NCBI GenBank assembly: GCA_038251425.1
Contig: JBBSBI010000013.1
Location: 1 to 51,222, forward strand
Origin: JBBRRP01 sp038251425
GTDB taxonomy: Bacteria > Myxococcota_A > Polyangia > Polyangiales > Polyangiaceae
Reading direction: 5' to 3'
Length of the DNA: 51,222 nt
Both the position numbers and the translations under genes were made by a program. Positions 25,763 to 32,458 of this stretch are shown in pieces. Each line of letters begins with the position of its first letter. Positions within the stretch are counted from its first letter, which is position 1. The notes under the pieces are model-generated. The model saw nothing but the letters and a program-made list of their open reading frames with translations. It was not told the DNA's origin and searched no databases.

Positions 25763-26077
25763 CTAACCCACGCTCACGAAGACGGCGCAGGTACCCGTGG
25801 GATGGATGGGTCCGGGCAGCAGCTTGCACGTGCCGCAGCCGTCTGCCGGCAAGTACTGCTGACACTGACGACACGTTTTCGCAGGGTCCGGAGAGCTGTC
25901 CAGATATTTGAGCGTTTTGCGCAGCTTGGCGTTTTCTGGGGAGAGCGCTGCAGGCGCGCACGTAACAGTTTTCTTGCCACAGGCTACCAGGAAAAGCGCA
26001 TACGCTGCTGTCGCCGTGTGCCCCAACAATTCACGCCGGAGCAACGGGATGCAGTCGGTTCGCGTGGAAGCTTTCAT
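25763..26077 (-). CDS. High-potential iron-sulfur protein (HiPIP), twin-arginine lipoprotein
   Basis: A 104-residue protein from the ATG at 26077. The N-terminus has the twin-arginine-like PLLRRELLGH, a hydrophobic stretch and lipobox-like 'FLVACG', so it is probably exported folded and lipid-anchored. The C-terminal part has the HiPIP cysteine set: KTCRQCQQYLP (C69, C72), DGCGTCKLLPG (C81, C84) and PTGTCAVF (C97). Four of these hold the [4Fe-4S] cluster. HiPIPs carry electrons in the periplasm. The cytochrome c gene ends 13 bases upstream in the same direction, so they form an operon and probably a redox pair. Confidence 0.85.
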   Translation of the reverse strand: MKASTRTDCIPLLRRELLGHTATAAYALFLVACGKKTVTCAPAALSPENAKLRKTLKYLDSSPDPAKTCRQCQQYLPADGCGTCKLLPGPIHPTGTCAVFVSVG

Positions 26078-26090
26078 ACGTCTCTGTGAC

Positions 26091-27002
26091 CTAACGGCTA
26101 CCGAAGGGCTTCGGCGGTATTGTTTGCAAGTAGGCGAAGAGCGCAGGCATTTCGACGTCGTCGAATTGACCATAAGACTCTGCCGGCATCATCGGGTCCA
26201 GCTTGCGCCCGTCCAAACGCTTGCCAGTCGTGAGAACTTTCTTGAAATCCTCATATGAATAACCTTTGAGCCCGGTGGCGTCCGGCGTGAGGTTGAGTGG
26301 AACCGCCATATCTGGCGGTGCACCTGGGATCGGGCCTCCGCCTAAACCATCGCCGTGGCAACCGGTGCACAAACGCGCAATATAACGACCATAAGCGGCG
26401 GTTGGCGTCGGCGGGGGGGCTTTTTCAATGTGTCCATGATCGATGCGTCGCGCGATGTCGATCGGGATCATCCCTAGCCTATCGAGGATCTTGCCGAGCG
26501 TTCCGATCTCAAGTGCTGGGTTCATATGTGTTGAAGGAGGGAACGTCCTCACGTACGCAATGACGGCCGCGACGTCCGAATCAGGAATCCAGTTGAACTC
26601 GTGCGAGGCCATGAATCTCACGCCTCGCCCATCCTTCTTAACACCGTGCACGATCAGACGCGCGAGTTCGGCGTCGGAGTAAGCTGCCCCGAGGCCACCA
26701 CGGGTGATGTTGGGAGCAGCAAACGTTCCAATCGGGCCCAACGGATCGACCTTACCTCCGCCCAGATCGTTCCCGTGGCAACCGCTCTCGGCGCAGGGTA
26801 CGACGGAATGCGCAAGATGTTCCCCGCGAGCAAGTGCCGCGCTATCAGTCGGCAGCGTGATGTTCGGGAGGGGCACGTCGTAGACTTTTTCGAGGCTCTG
26901 CGCGTACGCAGACGTTTGCACATAGACGAACCCGCCCAGGCCGAGACCGGCAACTACATTGAAACAGCTAACTCCAATCAATGCCTTCTTCCACCAAGCC
27001 AT
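26091..27002 (-). CDS. Membrane-anchored diheme cytochrome c with one CX4CH heme motif
   Basis: A 303-residue protein. A signal-anchor segment ('ALIGVSCFNVVAGLGLGGFV') leads into two cytochrome c domains. The first heme site is unusual: CAESGCH (residues 70-76), that is CX4CH, where the standard is CXXCH. The second, CTGCH (209-213), is standard. Each is followed by the usual Gly-rich loop, and the later 'DPMMPAESYGQFDD' gives a probable Met ligand of the second heme. The overall shape resembles diheme subunits of periplasmic dehydrogenases. It is followed by a HiPIP gene, so it probably hands electrons to that protein. Confidence 0.9.
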   Translation of the reverse strand: MAWWKKALIGVSCFNVVAGLGLGGFVYVQTSAYAQSLEKVYDVPLPNITLPTDSAALARGEHLAHSVVPCAESGCHGNDLGGGKVDPLGPIGTFAAPNITRGGLGAAYSDAELARLIVHGVKKDGRGVRFMASHEFNWIPDSDVAAVIAYVRTFPPSTHMNPALEIGTLGKILDRLGMIPIDIARRIDHGHIEKAPPPTPTAAYGRYIARLCTGCHGDGLGGGPIPGAPPDMAVPLNLTPDATGLKGYSYEDFKKVLTTGKRLDGRKLDPMMPAESYGQFDDVEMPALFAYLQTIPPKPFGSR

Positions 27003-27061
27003 GGCCGGAGCCTAGTCAGGCGGGTCAGCAAAATCACTTCAACCGAAACAGGAGGCCTTGC

Positions 27062-27130
27062 ATGAAGCCGCACGCAAGTGGTCTCCGAGGTTTAGTACTG
27101 GTCCAGTCAAGAAAACGGCCCGCTGGCTGA
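27062..27130 (+). CDS. Possible 22-residue leader peptide upstream of the GT2 gene
   Basis: An ATG at 27062 follows a perfect AGGAGG (27050-27055) by 6 bases, the best ribosome-binding site in this neighbourhood. The frame encodes 22 residues (MKPHASGLRG onward) and stops at 27130, 58 bases before the GT2 start. It could be a regulatory leader or chance. No family. Confidence 0.25.
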   Translation: MKPHASGLRGLVLVQSRKRPAG

Positions 27131-27188
27131 AAGCGTAACAAAGGCCAGGTCAGCTTCAAGTCGCCGGCAAAAAATCAGACACTGCGAC

Positions 27189-27992
27189 ATGTCCGAGGAA
27201 GCCTTTAACTTCAAAAGCGCAAAGCTCAGCATCGTGGTGCCCGTGTTCAACGAGGCCCAGCAGATCACGCGAAATTTGGATTTGCTCCTCGGCGAAGTGG
27301 AACGTTACTTCGAACACTTCGAGGTGATCGTGGTTTCCGACGGAAGCACTGACGGCACCAACGCTAAACTTCTCTCACTCAAGCATCCGGGTATACGCCC
27401 AATCATCGTCGAGAAAAACACTGGCAAAGGCAATGCTGTACGTGCCGGATTTCAAGCAGCGGCGGGTGACTATGTGCTGTTCATCGACGGCGGTATGGAG
27501 ATTCATCCCAAGGAGATCCGAATTTTCATGGGTCTGATGTCGCTCTACCAGTGCGATGTCGTCATCGGCTCCAAACGCCATCCGCAGGCGCGCGTACAGT
27601 ACCCTTGGTACCGCAAGTTCCTCAGCTGGTGCTTTCAGCAAATAGTTCGCGTCCTATTCAAAATTGACGTCACCGACACACAGGTTGGCATCAAGCTCTT
27701 TCGCCGCGAAGTGGTAGATGCTGTGCTTCCGCATATGGAGATCAACCGCTACGGTTTTGACTTAGAGATGCTGTCATTGGCCAAGCACCTGGGCTACGAT
27801 CAGATTCTTGAGGCGCCGATCCAGCTCGATTACTCTGACTCAAGCAGGCGCTTTATAGTTACGGATCTGTATCACGTGTTCAAGATCAGTTACAGCCTGT
27901 TCAAGGATACGTTCCAACTTTACATGCGATTGCCTAAGATCAAAGCCGGCGTTCATCCCGCTTTGGACAAGGTCGAAAAGCGTGCGGGATAG
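27189..27992 (+). CDS. GT2 glycosyltransferase, dolichol-phosphate-mannose-synthase-like
   Basis: A 267-residue GT-A enzyme. It shows the nucleotide-sugar binding 'LSIVVPVFNEAQQITRNL' (about 12-29), 'EVIVVSDGSTDGT' (about 44-57), the metal-binding 'YVLFIDGGMEIHP' (DXG in place of the usual DxD, about 94-106) and 'FDLEMLSLAKHLGY'. No membrane segments are needed for the fold, and it lacks a C-terminal membrane domain. It probably transfers a sugar to a polyprenyl phosphate or a glycolipid. The MutS-like ATPase starts 6 bases later and is read in the same direction, which is unusual company for a glycosyltransferase. Confidence 0.85.
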   Translation: MSEEAFNFKSAKLSIVVPVFNEAQQITRNLDLLLGEVERYFEHFEVIVVSDGSTDGTNAKLLSLKHPGIRPIIVEKNTGKGNAVRAGFQAAAGDYVLFIDGGMEIHPKEIRIFMGLMSLYQCDVVIGSKRHPQARVQYPWYRKFLSWCFQQIVRVLFKIDVTDTQVGIKLFRREVVDAVLPHMEINRYGFDLEMLSLAKHLGYDQILEAPIQLDYSDSSRRFIVTDLYHVFKISYSLFKDTFQLYMRLPKIKAGVHPALDKVEKRAG

Positions 27993-27998
27993 TTCGTG

Positions 27999-29627
27999 AT
28001 GACTCCCGATCTTCTACAGCCTGCGGCGGCGCCGCGTATCGACTTCGAACACACCAAGTTCGCCGTCAGCTTGGCCTTCGACGGTGCTGTCTCGGGCGGC
28101 ATGTTCTCGGAGGCACTCGACAAGGCAGCTCTGCCGCGTTCGACGTGGGAGCCCAGCGGATTTGCCAACGATCTGTTCGTCAGTCGTTTCGTCGCACAGT
28201 GCCTGCGTGTGAAAATTGGAGGCAGGGAGGCCACCATCTCGACACGCTACTTGACGCGAGTGCTCTGCCATCCCCCCGCGGAGGTTGCGATTGTCGAATA
28301 TCGACGTGAGATCATCGCAGAGCTTGCTAGCTCAAGCGACCGACGGCGCGCGTTCGAAAAGCTCTACCTCACGCTTTGCGCTCTTCGCACGTTGCTCGAG
28401 AACGCGGGAGCCGGGCGCGTGTGGGACGCCAACCGCCGCAAGCTCGACATCCTGATGGCGTTGAAGCAAGTCTTCCAGCTCTTAGCGGAGCAATTCTCCG
28501 ACTGCCGCTCGGGGCTCAGCTGTCTCGGAACCTTCGGCGTTCAAGTCACCGCCAGTGAACCGTATCAAGCACTTTCGGATCTGTTAAATTACGACGCCCA
28601 CCTGGCATCCTTGAGTTTGCGTGTCGCCGTCGGCGCAGACGGACGTATTCGGGGCTTTGAAGTGCTGTCGGTCAACGAGAATTCCGACAACCCTTTCGTG
28701 AATCCGGTGTGGCGGCGTTGGCTCGCAAAAATTGAGCTTTTCCTGCGTGGATACCGCTTTGGGGACGGTGAAGTCATGGCGCGCTTGCTTGATTCCGTGT
28801 TCACCGGGCTCGAAGTCGAACTCGTGGCGATGGTTCAGCTTTTGGGCGATTGCGAATTCTATTTGGGCGCGCTCGGGTTCCGAGACCAAGCCGAAGCCGC
28901 AGGGCTCAAGGTTTGTTTGCCGAAGCTTGTAGCGGCGGAGTCCCCGCGCGCTCTTCGTAGCCTATTCAACCCGTTACTGCTGCTCAACGGCAGTGTGCCA
29001 GTTCCCTGCGATCTGATCGGGGATCGGCTCACTTCCACCACGCTCGTCACCGGTCCCAATTCAGGCGGGAAAACGCGCTTGCTACAAGCACTCGGCTTAA
29101 CGCAGTTGCTCGCCCAATCAGGGCTCTTCATTCCAGCGCGTGAAGGCTCAGTTGCCCTCTCCTCGGGCTTGGTGGCGTCGCTGATTGAACAAGTCCAGGC
29201 TGATCAAGCAGAAGGCCGGCTCGGGATGGAGCTGTTGCGCATTCGCGCACTGTTCGAGAGTTTGCCTCCCGGGGCGATGGTGCTCCTGGATGAGCTCTGT
29301 TCGGGCACCAACCCTTCGGAGGGCGAGCAGATCTTTGAGCTGGTGCTCACGATGCTCAATCGGCTCGGGTTGCAAGTGTTCATTACCACGCATTTCTTGG
29401 CATTTGCCGCGCGCCTGGCAGGGAGCGCCACGATCGAACGGCTCAATTTTCTTCAAGTAGAGCTTAACGCCGATCGACAGCCGACGTACCAGTTTAAAGC
29501 TGGCGTGGCACAGACGTCGCTTGCGGGTCACACTGCCGAACGCCTGGGAGTCACGGGCGATCAGCTGCTGAAGCTTGTAGAGGCAAGCCTGAGCAAGCAA
29601 AGCCGACTGACGCCAGAGCGGGCTTAA
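27999..29627 (+). CDS. MutS-like ATPase (lacks mismatch-recognition domain)
   Basis: A 542-residue protein (start ATG 27999; a GTG at 27996 is equally possible). The C-terminal half is a MutS-family ABC ATPase with Walker A GPNSGGKT (from about residue 352) and Walker B LLDELCSGTNPSEG (Asp about 431), plus an 'ITTHFLAFAARL' H-loop. The N-terminal half looks like the MutS core and lever helices (domain III) but there is no N-terminal mismatch-reading domain, no Phe-X-Glu motif and no C-terminal Smr domain. Such short MutS relatives are poorly understood. It follows a GT2 gene by 6 bases and is followed 4 bases later by a single-pass membrane protein, so a repair role is not assured. Confidence 0.85.
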   Translation: MTPDLLQPAAAPRIDFEHTKFAVSLAFDGAVSGGMFSEALDKAALPRSTWEPSGFANDLFVSRFVAQCLRVKIGGREATISTRYLTRVLCHPPAEVAIVEYRREIIAELASSSDRRRAFEKLYLTLCALRTLLENAGAGRVWDANRRKLDILMALKQVFQLLAEQFSDCRSGLSCLGTFGVQVTASEPYQALSDLLNYDAHLASLSLRVAVGADGRIRGFEVLSVNENSDNPFVNPVWRRWLAKIELFLRGYRFGDGEVMARLLDSVFTGLEVELVAMVQLLGDCEFYLGALGFRDQAEAAGLKVCLPKLVAAESPRALRSLFNPLLLLNGSVPVPCDLIGDRLTSTTLVTGPNSGGKTRLLQALGLTQLLAQSGLFIPAREGSVALSSGLVASLIEQVQADQAEGRLGMELLRIRALFESLPPGAMVLLDELCSGTNPSEGEQIFELVLTMLNRLGLQVFITTHFLAFAARLAGSATIERLNFLQVELNADRQPTYQFKAGVAQTSLAGHTAERLGVTGDQLLKLVEASLSKQSRLTPERA

Positions 29628-29631
29628 ATCA

Positions 29632-30627
29632 GTGGCAACGTTCCTTGCCACGAAGAAGATGTCGCCTGCGCTCCGGGCACGTCTGGAAGCGAGCGTGAGC
29701 GGGCGTAGAGCGGGCGATGCAAGGCCCTGGGCACCGAGCCGTGCCGCTTTAATTCGAGTGGCGATCCTGGTTGGAATGCTGGCACTCTTGGCCACGATCC
29801 TTCTAGCGAAGCATAGGTCCGAGCAGGAGTTGGCTCAACAGCGCGCAACCTTGCTCGCGCGATTGCGGGGCGAAAGGTCTGGATTACCAGCGAATTTCAG
29901 GACACTGGTTTCTCGCCAGTATCTTTGGTTTGAGTCAAGCGCCCGGGCCTACGCGGGCGATCAAATCGACCCCTCGATTCGGGAAAACGCCGCGTTTACT
30001 GCTGAACTCTCGCGTCGAATGCTGTACGTGCGTGGCCCGCTTGAAAGCTTTGCGCGACCCACGGGCATCGCTGAAAGTGCCGCCCATTCCTATCGAGATG
30101 CGTTCCTGCTCTGCTTGCTCGATCCTCCTCTAGCGCGCTCTGAGAAGGTGCTTTTGTCGCGTGCGCGAAAGGCGCTTTCGGGAGGCGAGCAAACATTGGT
30201 GGCCGCCCACGTCACGCGTTACCTGGAGCTGTTGGTCGGGTTGCCTTATTTGCTGCCCGATTGGGAAGCTCGGGTGCAAGTCGCCGAGTCCTCATTTGAT
30301 CTCGAAAAGCTAGCTAGCCATTTCGATCAAGCGCCGATTCAGGCTGCCAAGCAGGCGGCGCAGGCGGAGCTCGGGTTACTCGTCATGGACGAACCAAACG
30401 ATGGGTCTGGCCCGACCGAGCTCGATGGGGCGTGTCCGCATTACGTGCGAGTCGAGCTGCGTGAGCTCCGAACGAACAAGCTGTTGCTGCGTTTGCGCAG
30501 ACATGTCGATCCAGGTTGGATTTCGCCCAACGTACGCTGGGAACACGCGAACGGGATCAATAGCTGCGGGTTGGGGCTCGATATTCGCGAGCAGGTGAGG
30601 GGGGCCGCGGCGGGGGATGCGCGCTAG
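29632..30627 (+). CDS. Uncharacterised single-pass membrane protein
   Basis: A 331-residue protein from a GTG start. A basic N-terminus of about 40 residues leads to one membrane segment (about 41-59, 'VAILVGMLALLATILLA') and a large soluble part of mainly helical character, with conserved-looking 'SRQYLWFESSARAY' and a later beta-rich region carrying 'GACPHYVRVELREL'. It is 4 bases after the MutS-like gene, so it is in the same operon. The C-terminus overlaps the convergent DNA methyltransferase gene by 4 bases. I do not recognise a family. Confidence 0.75.
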   Translation: MATFLATKKMSPALRARLEASVSGRRAGDARPWAPSRAALIRVAILVGMLALLATILLAKHRSEQELAQQRATLLARLRGERSGLPANFRTLVSRQYLWFESSARAYAGDQIDPSIRENAAFTAELSRRMLYVRGPLESFARPTGIAESAAHSYRDAFLLCLLDPPLARSEKVLLSRARKALSGGEQTLVAAHVTRYLELLVGLPYLLPDWEARVQVAESSFDLEKLASHFDQAPIQAAKQAAQAELGLLVMDEPNDGSGPTELDGACPHYVRVELRELRTNKLLLRLRRHVDPGWISPNVRWEHANGINSCGLGLDIREQVRGAAAGDAR

Positions 30628-31559
30628 ACTTTCTTTTGAGGCTTCACGCCGGCAAGGCGTTTCTGTGCTACTTCATAAGCGACTTCGCTCTGATCAATAC
30701 CTGCAAAGCGCCGTCCCAGTTTGGCAGCGGCTACTAGCGTGGTGCCGGATCCGCACATGGGATCGAGGACGCGACTCCCCGGGAGGCTGGAGGCGAGGAC
30801 GATGCGTTCCAAGAGCTTTTCAGGCTTCTGCGTCGGGTAGCCTGTGGCTTCGCTGTTGAGTGGAGTGTTGGCGCGCATGGACTTGCAATCCGTCCACACG
30901 CTCCCCAAACGTCGGCCAGTATCGGCGTAGTAGCGGTAGGCTTTGCCGGCGATCACGCGTTCGCGGTAGTGGCGACCGTCGTCGTCCACGTTCGAGAAAT
31001 GCATTTCGAGACTTGTGGCGGCGTAGGATTCTCGAAGCTCCGGTGCATCTCCATTCCAGATGAAGTTGGCGGTCTTTGAATAGATCAGGATCGTTTGGTG
31101 CGTCACGCTCGGACCCGAACGCCGCCGGCCGCCATTTCCTGGCACCCAGATGATTTCCCCTTGAAAATGAGCTCTCCCAAACACCCGATCCAAAATCAGC
31201 TTGGCCTCGTGAATGCCCCGATAATCCAGCTGCAACCACAGGCTTCCCTGAGTGCTGAGCGCATCCCGCATCGCTGCCACACGCGGCTCCAGCATTTCGC
31301 AGAACGCGTCGATGCCGCCCCAGGCGTCCCGGTAGGCTGCTTCGCCAGAAATTCGCTCACCTTTCTCAGCGCGTGCGCCGCGGGTTCCACCAGCGTTGAA
31401 CGGAGGATCGACATAGATGAGATCGAACGCGTCTGCGCCATTGTTGGTGAGCTTGGGCATCCACGCGAGACAATCTCCCAGGTGCAAGGTCCCGCTTTCA
31501 AAGGCTACGGTACGGTAGCCCGAGTCGAGCTCGGTGTCGTGCAGAACGGCAACACTCAT
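30624..31559 (-). CDS. Solitary DNA methyltransferase (N4-cytosine/N6-adenine type, beta arrangement)
   Basis: A 311-residue enzyme. The catalytic motif IV comes first, 'LIYVDPPFNAGG' (DPPF at 51-54), and the SAM-binding motif I comes near the C-terminus, 'VLDPMCGSGTTLVAAA' (about 264-279), followed by FAGIDQSE. This order marks the beta class of amino-methyltransferases. No restriction endonuclease or specificity subunit is adjacent, so it is an orphan with a probable regulatory or epigenetic role. It is the last gene of an operon after plsB and the MepA-like gene, with 4-base overlaps at both joints. Confidence 0.9.
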   Translation of the reverse strand: MSVAVLHDTELDSGYRTVAFESGTLHLGDCLAWMPKLTNNGADAFDLIYVDPPFNAGGTRGARAEKGERISGEAAYRDAWGGIDAFCEMLEPRVAAMRDALSTQGSLWLQLDYRGIHEAKLILDRVFGRAHFQGEIIWVPGNGGRRRSGPSVTHQTILIYSKTANFIWNGDAPELRESYAATSLEMHFSNVDDDGRHYRERVIAGKAYRYYADTGRRLGSVWTDCKSMRANTPLNSEATGYPTQKPEKLLERIVLASSLPGSRVLDPMCGSGTTLVAAAKLGRRFAGIDQSEVAYEVAQKRLAGVKPQKKV

Positions 31560-32458
31560 GTGCCACCGGGTTGCGGTGTCGGGGGTTCAGCTTGTTGCGC
31601 CACGGAGCTTTCGGCGTTCGCCGGTACGCTATTTTCGTCAGCGGGCGGTGGATCGCTATTCGCTATATCTTCTGCTTCAGAAGGGCCCCAATGAAATTCT
31701 TGCTGAGCGGGCAGCCATTCCCAATAGGGCCCTCCGCCTTCGCAGCCGAGCACCATTTCCTCAGGCGAGCAGGCAATTCTGAGGTGTAGGTGGTCGTCGT
31801 GCGGGGCGCTGTCCCCGGGCTGGAGCATGACGGTTTCCGCGCGCCAGATGAGCTCAGCAGGTTCTCCGCGAGCCCGCGCATGCTCGATCAAAAGCCCCTC
31901 GACGGGCTCACTCACGAATAGAAATTGAACGCCGATCTCGGGGGAATTCAAGAGCTCACGCACCAGCAACCACTCGCGTTCTATGTCCAGTTGGACATAT
32001 TGCCCGGTCCCATAGAGTGGCGCCAGGCCATCAGGGCCGAGATGCACGAAGCCTGGGTTGACGATCGGGATCTGCGTTGGCGTCATCAGAAACCACAAGA
32101 GATCCACGTCGCGCCCGGTGCGATGCGAATTGTGTCGAGGGATCTTGCCGCCCCACTCGGCTCCCAGATCACCGATAACTAGTGGTGGCCCTCCCGGCAA
32201 TTGTTCCTCGATGCGTTTGGCCACCTCGCTCAACGCGGCAACCAAGCGCGGGCGCCCAAAGTGATTCTCACCCTTGGGTCGGAGCCGCACGAAGCCAGGC
32301 GAGCGCATGGGGAGTTCGACGGCGTCTGTTTGCACACCATGATACGGCAACCCCACCGAACCGCGGAGTCCGGGTGCGAGCGGCGTGGGACTGCCAAAAC
32401 ACGAGGTGGTGGCGGCCATGCCCAGAATCCCGAGAAGTTGTTGCAGGTGGCGGTTCAT
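31556..32458 (-). CDS. MepA-like murein endopeptidase lipoprotein
   Basis: A 300-residue protein. The N-terminus is a signal with a lipobox-like 'AATTSCFG' (Cys20). The LAS/M74 zinc motif is HNSHRTGRDVDL (about 109-120; H112 and D119 likely zinc ligands) and the second motif HDDHLH lies near 216-221, as in penicillin-insensitive endopeptidase MepA. It would cut the D-Ala-DAP cross-bridges of peptidoglycan. The C-terminal 50 residues are a Pro/Glu/Ala-rich tail absent from E. coli MepA. It overlaps the plsB stop by 4 bases upstream and the methyltransferase start by 4 bases downstream. Confidence 0.88.
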   Translation of the reverse strand: MNRHLQQLLGILGMAATTSCFGSPTPLAPGLRGSVGLPYHGVQTDAVELPMRSPGFVRLRPKGENHFGRPRLVAALSEVAKRIEEQLPGGPPLVIGDLGAEWGGKIPRHNSHRTGRDVDLLWFLMTPTQIPIVNPGFVHLGPDGLAPLYGTGQYVQLDIEREWLLVRELLNSPEIGVQFLFVSEPVEGLLIEHARARGEPAELIWRAETVMLQPGDSAPHDDHLHLRIACSPEEMVLGCEGGGPYWEWLPAQQEFHWGPSEAEDIANSDPPPADENSVPANAESSVAQQAEPPTPQPGGT

